A stretch of DNA of 60,693 bases from Sporodiniella umbellata. Lineage: Eukaryota; Mucoromycota; Mucoromycetes; Mucorales; Rhizopodaceae. Every line of letters begins with the position of its first letter. The first letter of the stretch is position 1. Shown piece after piece: positions 10,821-23,280 of the stretch. The position numbers were made by a program, and so were the translations under genes. The notes under the pieces are model-generated. The model did not search any database. It had not been told where the DNA came from and was given only the letters and a program-made list of their open reading frames with translations. The stretch is from NCBI GenBank assembly GCA_025677835.1, contig JAIXMR010000138.1, forward strand, positions 1 to 60,693. Direction: 5' to 3'.

Positions 10821-12068
10821 CTAATCATCAAAAACAATCTTGTTGTTTGACGACCCTTGCCCGCTCAAAGCCTTAGACATCATTTCTTGTTGTTGACGCT
10901 TGGCTTCCCATGAAGGATGTACCGGTTCAGCAGGAGCTCTGCTCATAGCTGGAGTAGCAACCTTCTTCGGTTTGTAGTTGGGGTTGGCTAATCGCTTCTC
11001 TTCACGCTTTTGATAGTCTGCCACTACGTGATTTGCTTTTTTACCATACATTTCCTCCCATTGTCTAAGCAAATGGGTTTTAGTGAATTCTTTGTTTTTC
11101 CGTGCAAATGAGGGCTCCTTACTTTCTTCTTTGTCGCTGTCCTACTCTGTTGGGCTTTTTAACGCCTTCATAAATGGTTTGAAAGTTCTCATCATTCTTT
11201 TCGTCGTCAGCACCCAAAGAATCCATAAAAGTAGATGCACTACTCTGGGTTTTCTTTTGCTTTTTGGTTTGAAGGTCCTCTTTTTCCAACTTTAATTCAT
11301 CTGTCTTTCTTTTCTTTTCTTGCCCCTCCACCTTTTTCTTTTCAATTTTCTCACTATCTCCCTTTAGAGTGCTGTTGAATGACTGAATAATGTTTTGGCA
11401 TTCAGCAAGTACAGCTTTGTGTGACAACAACCTGGCTTCTACATTAGATAACAGTGCTTTATCTACTGTCTCTTGATTTTTCAGGCTAATACTCTGAATC
11501 AATTCCTGTACAAGTTCTTCTGTTTTAAAACCGCTATTTTTTTGAAGAGTGGATTTGATTTTCTTCTCTGTTAAGTTTTCGAGATCTACATTCTATTAAA
11601 AAAAAAACGGGGCTAAATACACCTCTCCTCCCAATCATATTATTACCTTGAGTATATCCAACTCCTGTTCAAGCTTTACGACATCTTGCTCTTTTGTTTT
11701 TTTTTCAGTAGCTTTTTCATCGTTCCTAATGAAGCCAGTAGAGTATAAGTAACAAGAAAAAAAGAAAGCCCGATTACTTTGTAGCTTTAGATGCCTTGAT
11801 TTTTTTTATCTGCTTTTGTGTTTCAGTTGTTTTTGACTTTTTCAATGCGGATTTGATTTCTCTTCTTGCTTGGTGCTATTTTTAATGTGTTTTTATGTCG
11901 TTACAAAAAGTAGGCGTGTTGATGATTAAAACTTACCAGCTGTTGCTCTAGTTTTTGTTTTCTAGCGTTCTGAAGCTCTGCTTTGAGTTTATAGGGATCA
12001 ATAAAAGCATCAGGGTTATGAATCTGCTGGTGTTTTGTTCTTGAAGCAGCCAAAATAGCAGTTTTCAT
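10821..12068 (-). CDS. bud22: BUD22/SRFBP1 family ribosome-biogenesis protein
   Basis: Nucleolar factor of the BUD22 family, needed in yeast for 40S subunit maturation. Five exons join in frame; the first starts at 12068 (MKTAILAASRTKHQQIHNPD). The protein is highly charged and helical, with the family stretch VEARLLSHKAVLAECQ in the centre and a lysine/glutamate-rich middle. The diagnostic C terminus is present: GQRQRRK joined to QWEEMYGKKANHVV, then HPSWEAKRQQQE and the ending KIVFDD. Total length is about 330 residues, somewhat short for the family. The first exon is assigned from the continuous coiled-coil character and good splice sites rather than from recognised motifs. Confidence 0.8.
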
Positions 12069-12495
12069 GTGTGTTTTTTCACCCACCTATGATGTAGATA
12101 GCGATCAGTCGTAATTTCTACTTTACTTTGTCTGCTTTTTTTATTTACTTGAGCTGCAAGGTAGTTGATCTTCCATGTCAAATTTTCTTTAGATCCCGGT
12201 TTCTAGTGGAATCGATTCATTTTAGATTTCAATTGGGTAGTTTTTGACAAAAAAAAAAATGTTATTCTAACCATTTCTTTTATCTTATTTGCTCTGGATT
12301 TTATCTGTTGTTGCTTTCAAATGATAAAAAATAAAATCGTTTTATTTAATTGTGTATAGTGTAGTATGTACAGATATTTTTTTTTTTTACAAAAAAAACT
12401 GGTATAGGATTGTATGTATATGTAAAGAGAGGGAGATGTATGAGTTTCAAAAAGAAAAGCCACTAATCAATTCAGTTTCCGCACAGCGGTTAAGG
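12069..12495. other. Intergenic DNA between BUD22 and SNAPC4-like genes
   Basis: AT-rich with several T-runs (for example 12374-12389). No coding exon is evident. It should contain the BUD22 promoter. Confidence 0.4.
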
Positions 12496-14168
12496 CTACA
12501 ATTGCTTCTTGCTTTTTTTGGAATTGGACTGAGAAGGAATCAACTCTGCTCTACGTTTAGCCCGTTGTTCCCTTCTGTTTTCTCTTTCAGCGTTTTTGTC
12601 ATTTGATGGAGATTTTTGAGGCGGAAAGTCAACCGAATCTGGTGGCATTTTCTTTTTAACTGTTGATTTTTTTTTTTCCAAGCTGGGTAGAGTTTTCTTC
12701 TTGGCCAGTCGCTTATATATCTTCATGACACTGTTGTCAGTTCTTCCTGGAAGGTGTTGAGCAATTAGGGACCATTTGGTGCCAAAAGTCTGAACAAGCT
12801 CAAATATCTTCTCTTCCTCTTCTTTCGTAACGGGTGCATGGTTTAAAGTTTTATCAAGCATATTGACCCACCGTTCACGGCATTGCATGTCGGTCCGTTG
12901 ATTCACCAGTCTTTGAATCATGCGCCAATTACCAACTCCATATAGCTCTACAGCTTTCTTCAAGACGATATCTTCAGAAAGAGTCCATCGCGAGCGTTTG
13001 ATAAGCGGGTCTATGCATTTAGTCCATCGCTGTAAGCACTGCTGACCCGTCCGGCTACCGATAGCAGCTGCTACAGATTGCCAATTACAGGTCCCCAAAA
13101 CTTTCACGCACTCAATTAACTCACGGTCTTCTGCTGTCGTCCATTTGAGACGCTCTGTGTCTTCATTGTGTTGGCTGGCCATATGTCGTGAGAAGCACTG
13201 GGAAATAGTTCGGTTGGTGCCCAGTTCGCTTGCTATTTTTTCCCATTGACCAACCTCTCCATAGCGATCAACAAGCTCTTTTAGCTTTTCGGACTCAGGC
13301 TTTGTCCAGGGCGTTTTGTTGATTAAAGGATGTTCTTGAGTAGTCCATTGAATTAAACATTCGGTTGTATCCCGTGTTTTAACGTGCATTCGACTCACTC
13401 GTACCCAATCAATTTTGTTGACAGGATAGATCTCTAAGGTCTTAGCATCTGCTTTATCTGCCTCCCATACTCGCCAGGGCTCGTTCCTTAAGTAGTTGTT
13501 AAACCCCAAGAAAAGCAACCATACAAAGATCAGGACTATTTACCTCTTTAAGAAAGAAACAGTCATCATCCGTTTGGCCTCTGTATGAATGCCCTCATAA
13601 AGTCGTTTGCGTTCATGCTCTGTCCCTAAAATGAAATAAAAAAAAAGTCAGCAAAGCAACGTGCAGAAGCAAAAATAGACTCACAGGCTTTCCTTTTAGG
13701 TTTGACTTTCTCAGCATCCGTTGACTCTGATGTTTTAGTAAAAGAGGTTGTTTCCAACAGCTCGCTCTGATCAAAATAAGAGACTGTATGATCATAGTCT
13801 GCCACACGTTTTAATTTGTTAAGTGAAGCTTCTTGCAACGTCAAATCTTTTAGATCCACCTCTAACGCATTCAGTCTTCCTTTTTTTTTTTTTTTTTGGA
13901 ATTTCAATAAAAAGCAATGCTACTTTACCATTTCCCGCGTACTCGAATGAATCCTTTGATCGATCTGAGCTATGCGTTGATAGATTTCTCTTTGTAAGAC
14001 CTCGTTAGAACGAACAGCTTCGTGCAAGGTATCAGCATGAGCAGATCCTTCCTGCATTTCCAGTATAGCATCCAATACATCCAGCATGTCATTTTCTTCT
14101 TCTGTGTCTTTTTTCTTTGAAAAAAAGTCTTCAAGATCGCCCAGCTGAAGCAAATCGATCTTGTTCAT
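12496..14168 (-). CDS. snapc4: SNAPC4 (SNAP190)-like multi-Myb protein
   Basis: Probable large subunit of the snRNA-activating complex, which binds promoters of spliceosomal snRNA genes for RNA polymerase II and III. The main exon (12496 to about 13500) holds consecutive Myb/SANT repeats. They begin with a DWVRVS half repeat, then PWTKPESEKLKELV, KWTTAEDRELIECV, RWTLSEDIVLKKAV and a last one with TKEEEEKIFELV and PGRTDNSVMKIY. The motif HPLINKTPW between repeats matches the SNAPC4 pattern. Upstream exons give WTEHERKRLYEGI and, from the ATG at 14168, an acidic N terminus. The first intron has two possible donors (near 13927 or 13943). The C-terminal tail is lysine/arginine-rich and likely nuclear. 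Confidence 0.8.
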
Positions 14169-14897
14169 TTGCAGTTTTTTTTTTTTTCTAAAAAGAACAA
14201 AAATCATCAAAAAAAAAAAAAATTATGCTCGGAAGTTTAATCAGACAAGCCCTTATATACACCCCATTCCTAATTGCAATGTGTTTTTCTGATGATGAAA
14301 ATCGGATAGACAAAGCTTAAATGACAATACCACTAGGTATTTTATATGGGACTAGATAAAGAGATTACTGCTTTTACCAAGAGACTAACAAGGATTTTAT
14401 CCTGTTGTTTATACCAAACTAAATATAAAATCTTTTTGTAAGCAGTAAGTCGATACTTAACACATATTATAGCTTATCAAAGCCAAAAAAAAAAAAATGC
14501 ACCATCTATAAAACGGTTTGACCAAAAATAGAACGGAAAAACTACTCGGAAATTATTTGGCTTTTGATACTTATATTGGTATTCGCATATCACATTAAAA
14601 GGTATTCGCTATATGAGTGATACTATGGAAAAACGAAGATGCCGATAAAAATGAATCACTTCTGGGTGGCGTACTATACCCACAGTCGCACTTTTTGTGC
14701 TGTAGAGAGATTCAAACAAGATCTGCCATTTAATGCAACTATCGACATACTTGTGTATGCAACCAAAGAGCGAGATGTTTTATATACAGTAAAGAAATAA
14801 AAAAAATTGTATGTGTTTTCAGTGTTTGGTTGATGGTATATAAAAAAAAAGGGGGAGGGGAGGAGATGAGGCAAATTATTAAGGTATATAAAGAAAA
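14169..14897. other. Intergenic DNA
   Basis: AT-rich spacer of about 730 bp with no supported gene. It contains A-runs near 14207-14221 and 14482-14497 and a purine-rich block at about 14844-14870. Confidence 0.45.
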
Positions 14898-17236
14898 TTA
14901 GCGGTGATGTACGTTCTGTGGAAATTTAACTATATAAGAAGGCTGATAGTGTGTTGGTAGAAGCGAGGCTCTTTTGTGTGGCCGTTTGATAAAAGCTCTA
15001 TCTGGGGTGAAAGGAAACCGATAGACGTTTTTGTCAGTTTGTTGAATTTTTTCCATTTGTGAGAGTGCTTCTGCTGCTGTTTGGGGATGATGTACGTTGA
15101 CATCATAGTAGTTGAATCGACAGCCAAAGATCAAATCAATTTCCTCCAGCGATTTACCCTACAACATGCATTACTTCAAAACCCCAATTTCTAAGTCTGC
15201 TTACGTTAGTTTCTGGGAAGCACAGGTGAACAGTAATAGCAATCACTATACACAAGACACAGAACAAAATGTATGTTCTCCATTCAACCCTTTCCAGCAT
15301 AATAGGAGTGAGTTGAAAGACAGCATAAGTAAAGAGCCAATTGGCAGCTGTCGAGATGCCCAACGCCTTGGCTCTTACACCTTGTGTATATAGTTCAGCC
15401 GGGTAAACCCAGCCGAGTGTACCCCAGGTTAAAGAATAAATAGCGACATAAGTATACATGACCACTAAGAAGCCAATAGTGGGTGCACCGGAATCAAAAA
15501 GAGTAACAAGTGGATTTTTTTGGATCGTATCAGGTGTAGCGCTCATGCTTGGATTGTTGCCCGTACCGCCGGTAATCGACAGACCGTAACCGTAACCGTG
15601 CAATCCAGAGAGAATGGCCATAATACCTGTACAAACACCACAAAATACAGCGCCTAGAATCATAGTCGGTCGTCTTCCCCATTTGTCAATCTTTGTTTTA
15701 GAAAAAGAAAAAAAGGGCAGGTTGAGAATCTTGTAGAAGTTTAAGCTTCACTTACGAAGAAGATGGCAGGGATAGTAGCCAAAAGATTGATAGAACCACT
15801 TAAACCGTTGGCTAATAGCAAAAAAAAAAAAAAAAAAATAGAAGGAATGAGTATGTATTGCGTTTTAATAGGACTTTTACCAAACAAGGCAGTATCTCTT
15901 CCTTTCAAACCGGCTGCTTGGAATATCTGAGGAGCAAATAACCTATTTTTTCTTTGCTTTAGAAAAACAAGTGGGAGGCAAAAAAAAAAAAAAAGATATG
16001 TTTTCAAGGAATTTACAGGATAGCGCTGACACCGATCAGTTGTTGAAAGATTTGCACTGCCATACCAATCAAGAGCCTTCTTCGGTTATTTTCAGGACTA
16101 CGAAGGAAGAGTCTCTTATATTTATCGTTTGGAAAAATGTTGTGCTCAAAAGTAATGTTTTGTTTTATTTCAATAAATTCCATCAAGACATCGTTATGTG
16201 TTGTGGATCCGTCTCCGCGTATCTTAGATAGTGTGATGAGGGCCTCGTGTGTGTGTTTGTTGTAGACTGAATAACGTGGACTCTCTGGTATACATAACAG
16301 CACACCTACTAAACAGATCAGAGCAGGAATAAGCTGAAGGCTGATGGCGAGCCTTTTATAAACGACATATCAAGGTTAAATTTCAGTATCCTTAGGATAT
16401 ATCTGTGTATTTACCTCCATCCGGAAGCCAAGGTATCTGGCATGTCTACAAACCCATAGACTATCCAATAAGATAGAGCCATACCGAAAGTCATTGCAAA
16501 TTGCTGTACCGACATTAGCCTTCCACGCATTACTTTAGGTGCTATTTCGGATTGATCTATGTCAAGTTGTTTTTAGTCATGGTCTAGACGATTACTGCTT
16601 ACATAAAGGCACGACAAGAGAAATCATTCTAAACAAAGAAGCAGAAAAGATGAGAAGATGAAGCCATATAGGACTTTACTTTACCCCATACTCACACCGG
16701 TGATAGCTCTTCCACCGTATATTGTTTTCAAGTCGTCTGCACCGACCTGCAACACGTTTCCAAAGATGAAGATGATAGTGCCTAAAGCCATCAATGCCTT
16801 TCGACCAATTGTGTCAGCCAAAGGGCCTGAGAATAGTGAGCCGAAAAAAGCGCCAGCCATAAGAGAGCTGATCATAATTCCGTTAGTTGTTTCATCTACG
16901 CCTGGTATATCGTGTTGAAAAGAAGGCATCAGGATCACACCTGTCATGATAGCCAGGTTATAACTTTGATCTGTTAATCACCCTACTCGGTATTTGTGTA
17001 TTCTTGTCATTGTCCTACATTTACCCACACTGTATTTCAATCAGAAAAAAAAAAATAAGTAAGCCTATCTATAGGATATCTATTTATTTACTAGAAGACC
17101 GCCTATTGCCAAAAAGCTAAAATACAATAATAAACAAACAAAAATATTTGAGTTTCTTTAAATAACCACTTTTTTTCAAAATTATTTACCAGCAATAAAA
17201 CCTCACTCGAGTCGTGCTTGAAAATTGAATGCGCAT
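14898..17236 (-). CDS. MFS sugar transporter
   Basis: Plasma-membrane sugar/H+ symporter of the major facilitator superfamily, with about ten exons. Family signatures seen in order are GPLADTIGRKALM after TM2, GGRAITGVSMG in TM4, CIPESPRY after TM6, and QIFQQLIGVSAI in TM7. These are followed by WVYPAELYTQGVRAKALGIS near TM10 and a C-terminal FPETNV. The final exon is a hydrophilic tail ending ...VHHR at 14898. A first exon from the ATG at 17236 (MRIQFSSTTRVRFYC) joins CFLAIGGLL by good splice sites. The short link between that and YNLAIMTGVILM was not resolved, because the expected FGYD-type codons are not in a clean exon. The substrate cannot be told from these motifs. Confidence 0.85.
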
Positions 17237-18048
17237 TACGACGAATGTCGAAAGCGATATAGAAAAACAAATAAAAAAAACTCAAAATCAAAAGTGAGAT
17301 AAAAAGGGTTTTTTTTTTAAGATGTTTTAAAACTCCCAAGTGGTTAATAAACTTTTGTGTGCTACAACGTGTTCCTCACAGTGACTAAGAACTATCTATG
17401 GCTTTACAAATACAACTCTTCTTTCTAGCGCAAGTTATGACTGCTCAGCTTAGACCACCTGACATATACTCTCTTTATCGAACGATTTTTCATACCAGAG
17501 CTGTTTTGAGTCATTAAAAGCAACATCAATCAAAAAAAAAGAAAAGAAAACCCCTTAGGATCCTCTTTTCACTATCCAAGACTACTCTTTCTTTTCTTCT
17601 TTCTCACGCCGTTTCAAATCGTAGAAAGAAAGAAAAAAGCACGAACCACGTGAAAGACTTTTTTTCAATGAAAGCGCTTTAGTTTATATGTGAATGACGC
17701 CAAAATGACCCCAAGAAGATGTGTTTGGTTATGAAATGAATATTCAAAAAGACGAAATCAAAAGCGCAGTCTTTATTTTAGCCAGAATAGGACAACTGAT
17801 TTTCCGAAATAGCGTCATTAGAATTTTGGAAATAAGAAAGGTTTTTTGCTAAAAAAAAAGAAAGAAAGAAACGGACAAGCCTAGACTGTATTAAAAGTCC
17901 GAACAGAGGGAAATATGCATACATCATATCGCAGATAGCTAAAGCCATTTTTTGTTTGTGGTAAAGTTTTATGTGTTAAAAAGATATTTGAGACTAAGTT
18001 CTATGTATTCTAAGAGAGTTTCTATCGGTCAAAAAAACAAAAAAAAAC

Positions 18049-18079
<31 letters not shown>

Positions 18080-18556
18080 AAGAGGTCGATTGCTTTTGAG
18101 ATGCGCCTACCCAGGTTAACGTTTAGTAATCTACGATTATTATAGCACAAGTAATGTATCACAGCAAAAGGATAAATAGAAAGCCTGTGAACGATTAATG
18201 ATAATAGTTCAGCAAGCAAAACAATTGCTAGACTGGCATGCTGAGTTATAGATGGGTAAATACACTGACCAATTTGAGACTAGCAACCAACCAAAATATT
18301 ACCATTCAACTAGACTTTTTGGTTTAGTGGTACTAAGATTCATATTGGTCTAAACTTTGTTTTTTTTTTTTGACGTATGCTTGGTGTTATCACCAAAGCT
18401 AGATGACATACTAGCGATTTGTATGTAGTATTCTAGTTTTGTTGTATACCAATGGTAGCCCTATAGCGAAAAAGGTTAGTTACAAATACAATCATTTACA
18501 TTATATTTAGGAATAGAGTCAATTAATCCATTAATTTTATTTTCTGTGGTATTTAG
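17237..18556. other. Intergenic DNA upstream of the transporter
   Basis: About 1.3 kb with no recognised gene. Contains C/T-rich stretches (17555-17600), an A/C-rich low-complexity run (18030-18080) and short T-runs. It likely includes the divergent promoters of its neighbours. Confidence 0.4.
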
Positions 18557-18996
18557 ATGTCTGATCTATCAAAACATGGGGGAATGGCAGGCAATGGCAA
18601 AGTAAAACTAAAATTTTATATTTTCTTTTGTTGGTTCTTGACATACTTTAGAGTTATTTTCACAATGTTCTTTGCTTTCTAGACAATTTATAAAATGGGT
18701 ATTATGTTTGTTAAAAAAAAACACAATCCTACTGACACATCAACCGGAGAGTCCAACATTACCACTTCCAGGTTTAGTTCTTTTTTTTGAAAAAAAAAAC
18801 GAAAAAAACGTTGGTAAGTATCCTTGAAGATAACCCATAGTCACATACTATAACATTCTATAGTCTCTTAGGTGATCTAGACAGACTTCCACAGTCATAC
18901 AAAGTATATTTTTTTAGCGCTTTGGGAAGTTTCAACATACCGTCTCGAATGCGTTGTAGTTGTCAAGAGAGTTGTATAGTTAAGGGTCAGCAATAG
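18557..18996 (+). CDS. Possible small three-exon gene, unrecognised
   Basis: From the ATG at 18557, a short exon (MSDLSKHGGMAGNGK) ends at a GTAAAA donor. A second exon after TTTCTAG encodes TIYKMGIMFVKKKHNPTD, and a third after CTATAG continues in frame to the TAG at 18994-18996, giving about 88 residues. All joins keep frame, but splice sites are common in AT-rich DNA and no family is recognised. The third exon overlaps the end of the opposite-strand reading frame at 18980. Treat as tentative. Confidence 0.25.
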
Positions 18997-19830
18997 AAGC
19001 GTAGGTCTGCTGTATCCGTTTCTTGCCTTTTTCGTCGAAAGGGTGAAATACGCTTTTGTATGTCTTGTAGTAAAGATCCAAAGCATCAGCAAATTCAGTG
19101 TAGAATGAACCGAGATGGCTACCAATATCTTTGGGTATAAGGGTAAGGGTTCTCTGTGGGTATTCATAATCCCAGCCATCCCTTTTGCCGTAAAATGGCG
19201 ATTCCATGTTCTGTCTGATACATCCAGAATAAAATAATGGGCTGGATATTCATAAATACATAGTCATTTGTTTTTCTTGTCTACAAAACCCACATTTTTG
19301 AGATGTCTAGAGAATCATAGGTTGCTTTGAACTTGATCTTCTCTTCAGCAGAAAGTAAATAGTTTGTGTCTATGTTTGACTGTTTTGAGTTCAATTTTGA
19401 CGTGGGCTGGTTGCTCCTCGTCAAACAGCTACGTGTATCTTCCAAAATGTTTGCTGGGCTCTTGTTGTTCACTTACTTCTCAATAAGTTTGCTGATAATA
19501 GCCCAGCTGTCTTTGCTAGGTTTGATATTTACTTTTGACATTGTAGTTGTCATTTTAAAATCTGATTTCCATACATCTTTGAAGTCTTTCATGCCCTTGT
19601 GCTCTTCATAAACTCTAGCTAGAATGTCTTGCGCTTGTTCCACTTCAAGTGAGAAACCATTTGTTCTCGTTCAAACTCAACAGGCAGGATACAATCTCTT
19701 TTTTTTTCTTAAAAAAAAACCTATCGTCCTTATATATTATTGCAAATCTCAATCATAGCAGCGACATTGATTTGACCAAAGACTGTATCAATCTCAGAGT
19801 GGTGCTCCAGAGAACCATGCTTGGTTATAA
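18980..19830 (-). CDS. Unrecognised multi-exon gene, possibly decaying
   Basis: Several minus-strand segments have protein-like composition. They are one with TKHGSLEHHSEIDTVFGQIN (about 19830-19730), one with EQAQDILARVYEEHKG through DSWAIISKLIEK followed by a GTAAGT donor (about 19660-19490), one with LSAEEKIKFKATYDSLDISK (about 19350-19285), and a last from 19207 (MESPFYGKRDGWDYEYPQRT) to the stop at 18980. Not all can be linked without an in-frame stop, notably between the first and second and within the third. It may be a real gene with unresolved introns or a pseudogene. No domain was recognised and no function is proposed. Confidence 0.35.
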
Positions 19831-19840
19831 GTTTACATAA

Positions 19841-21503
19841 CCATACTGTTTTTATTACAACACTGTTAATATCACTTCTATTTTTGACAAGATTGCACTA
19901 AATGTTATATAGAGCATTGATGGTTCAAATATACAGAATATTCCAAATACATAAAGTGGATCAAATACGCAAGCTGCTGCAATGTTTAAGAAAATACAAA
20001 AACAAGAGAAAACTACATTATAAATAATATCTCTGTGAATCCTTATTTATCTATCGATTTTTTAAAGTTGAATATAGTCCTTTATCATTTATCGCCCCTT
20101 TTATTTTAGTTTGTTATTATTTTTAGTTTGATCTACTCTACAAGATCTGAGGGCCACTTAATGAGCCTTTTTATTGTACTCTTTTACTCTTATATTTTCA
20201 TCTAAAAGCAGATATAAATTCCCTTTTTATTTACTTCAAACTATCAAATCTCCATGGCACCAAAATATACAATGAAAGCACACCGTATTTCACTGAGAAA
20301 TACCCTAAATTACTCTATTTTTTGTAAATCGATTATTTCTTATATTGCTTTTAAAAAGAGGTGAGCATGACTAAAGGGAAATGTAGGTTTATTTACTATT
20401 TTGGGACCTACAAAGAAAGCCATGAACAAAAACAGGACGGATGATAAGGAAGGGAAAAGAACAGCTGGGAAGTCTGATAAACTAAATAAACATAAGATGA
20501 ACATAGTGTTTATACTTCAAAAACCAAAAGTCAACAGCTAACATGACTTCACGAATATCTACTAAAGACTATCTCACTCTAAATAGCCACACTCTCCTTG
20601 TCAAGGTCATTGCCAGTCGAACCAAAATATCCTTTCGTCTTTGATTTCATTGGATAGCCCTGTTTACGTCATTCTTGTATTTTAATTAGAATAAATAGCA
20701 ACCCTTTTTTTTCTTTTCATCTCTTTTTCAAAGCGGTGTGGCCACTATTAAGTAGATATCACCACGCTTTTTTTTTTTTTTTGGAAAAAACAAAAGAAAC
20801 CTTGAGAAGCCAAAAAAAAAAAAAAAAAAAAAAAAACAAATAAACAAAATGTAGACGGATAATAAAAGTCAATAAAAACACACTTTTACAATGAAGCTTT
20901 TTTTTTTGTCTTGCCAGATATTGAATGTAAAGCAAACAAAGTAAAGTTTAAGGAAAATTAAGGGTGTGTAACTCAGAGTAAGACCCTTACGGCCTGTGAA
21001 GGTGTGCAATTTCTTTTTTTGGTTTTTAAAAACACTTGTTTTAAAGAACTTGTCTCGAAGGCTCAAATAATTTCGGCACTCTTTTTTTTTCTGTTTTTAG
21101 CCTTATTATTTAACTGGCGTTGAAATAAAGAAACCATGTGTTTTTACTTACAAGAAAGAAAGTTTATCCTCGAAGCAAAATTCCCAATTTTCTTTTCTTG
21201 AATGCTAAAGAAGATTTCTGTTACAAAAAGTCAAAAAAAAAAAAAAGGATCTGATAAGAATGAGGGGTCGTGACCTTTTTGTGTGTGTGTATGTGTGTGG
21301 GGAGTCTTTAGCATGCGTGGAATTGAGTTAATGTGACACAAATTAACAACCAAACATAGTTTTGATAGGATTTGAGTGCTGATCCGCAGTAAAACGAACG
21401 TAAATCTAGAAAGTATCTAGAAAAAGACGTATTCTATTTCCATGTTGAAACAAGGCAAACAGCCCACTTTATCTTCTTTAGAAAGTATCCAAAAGCGTAG
21501 GAA
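19841..21503. other. Gene-poor AT-rich interval
   Basis: About 1.66 kb without a supported gene. It has T-runs (20769-20782), a long A-run (about 20812-20836), and a GT-rich microsatellite (21281-21299). Confidence 0.45.
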
Positions 21504-21942
21504 ATGGATTTTCTGATTTATGAGTCATCTGGAGTAGAAGAGGAACCCGAAAACCGTAAGGCCGCGAGAAAGGCAATACAAATGCTTAGCCTCTTTTATA
21601 ACTCAAGGGTCTATCAGATCAAGGCACATGCTATTACCGAAATTATTCGCCCAAACCAAGTAAAGTTTTTTGTTTTTGTTGTTTTTTTTTTTTTTTTTGA
21701 AAGCCAACCTTTTTGACGCTTATCGTCTTTGGTTATTGTTTCAAACGGCCGGTACGCGTCACTTTTTCTAGTTGTTTTAGGCAATTATTCGTGATCTGAT
21801 AAACACCACGCGGACCACTCATCCTTCTATTTTTAGTCTTGCCTCTTATATCCAAAGTTCGGCACCCACCCCCAAAAAATTCTGCAATAGGCAGATAGAA
21901 CCCAAGTCACACAAATTCGTGAAAAGTGTTGGTAAAGAGTGA
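21504..21942 (+). CDS. Small two-exon protein, unrecognised
   Basis: Exon 1 (21504-21659) and exon 2 (21781-21942) are separated by an intron with GTAAAG donor and TTTTAG acceptor and join in phase 0. The product is 105 residues with an acidic N terminus (ESSGVEEEPENRKAARKAIQ), a central helical region with YNSRVYQIKAHAITEIIRP, and a Ser/Pro/Lys-rich end. No signal peptide or membrane segment is seen. Codon use and the clean join support a real gene. I do not recognise the family. Confidence 0.5.
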
Positions 21943-22271
21943 CTGCTCGCTGTATTAGTAATTGTTTTTTTTTTTTTTGAAAGTCCAGCGACATTCAAGA
22001 GGCTTTTGTGAAAAGCGTTTACGTTTGTATGTGGTTTGATCCAAAGGCTAATATTTGGTAAACCGGATCCAATCATAGAAAAGAAAGGCAACACACGATT
22101 TCTAAAACCGTCCTGTCCGCATTGCCGCACTCGCTCCCCCCTTTTGGATCTTTAATTTCAACCGCAGCAATAAAAAAAAAAAAAAAAAACATTATTGTTA
22201 TAAATCGAGTCAATCAATGTCTTTTTCTTTGATTTGTTAATTATTTATTTATTTCCCCTCAAAAACAAAAA

Positions 22272-23280
22272 ATGGCTACTTTTCTAGAACAACCTTACTT
22301 TTATCAACATGAACCAAAGGGGATGCAGGAAGCAAGCAAACTTGAGTGCTTTCCTTCGCCACTGTCTACGAAAGAAAGAGATATCAGTGAAGCGATTTTG
22401 ACACAAATGCGCCAACAGATGTTCAATTCGACGTCTGCCATCTTCCCGTTACCCGAAAACCTGATTACTCAACTCAACAACCACCAAGATATCTTTTCGC
22501 TGTGCAAGACCAGCACTCGTTCGGATAACACGGATCCCTTTCATTACAGACAGCAACGTTCCGAACACCTGCTGCTTCGTATGCTTTACTGCAATCGAAT
22601 CGACATTGATCAAAGCACTCTGATGCGTCTTTCGAAAGGGGTCTTTGTTCATCAAGTCTGCCAGGCTCAATCCCCTCAGTCTTCACCTACACTTTCTACG
22701 ATCCAGAGTGTCCTGTACGAAACAGAGAGCCTCCCAATGAGTAAGCATCATCAAAAGCGTGTTGTAGATGTGTGATACTTATTTTCCAATAGATGAAGCG
22801 CCTGTCCATAACTTCAACTTTGCTCAAATTCAACCCAGCTCTCCTTGCTACTATGACATTGTGCCGTTTAGTTACACATTTGGTGCACGCTACACAAACC
22901 CTTACAGTGAAATACGCGACATTGTCATTCGAGGCAAACTCCCACTCTGGTGTCAGAGCTTGTTTCTGTCGACCTGTCTTAAACACACATCGCTCAAGGC
23001 TTCTGTGCCTATCCAGGGTCTACTCCCTTTTGCGCCCCATATCAAAGTCACCCTTGTGCCACTCTCCACCGCTTCCCCGATACCTGAACTCACCTTGCTC
23101 TACGAAAGGCTCACAAACGATCACGATGACCCTTACTCCCTTCCAGGCGAAACGGATTGGCCTATCTGCAAAAGGAAAATCTTGGATAACATCCTTATCT
23201 ACGATATTCCTGATCTCGATGCAGCCGTACTTGAAAACATGGCCCGTCAATGGGCTGCTCAACAAGGCTTCCTGTTTTAA
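22272..23280 (+). CDS. Conserved-looking protein of unknown function, two exons
   Basis: Exon 1 (22272-22740) and exon 2 (22793-23280) join across a 52-bp intron in phase 1, giving 318 residues. The composition is balanced and codon use is richer in C than its surroundings, as expected for an expressed gene. The N-terminal half is rich in Gln, Ser and Leu; the C-terminal half contains FSYTFGARYTNPYSEIRD, RGKLPLWCQSLF and ends with MARQWAAQQGFLF. No signal peptide, membrane span or known domain is evident. The start ATG follows an A-rich leader. Function is not proposed. Confidence 0.65.
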
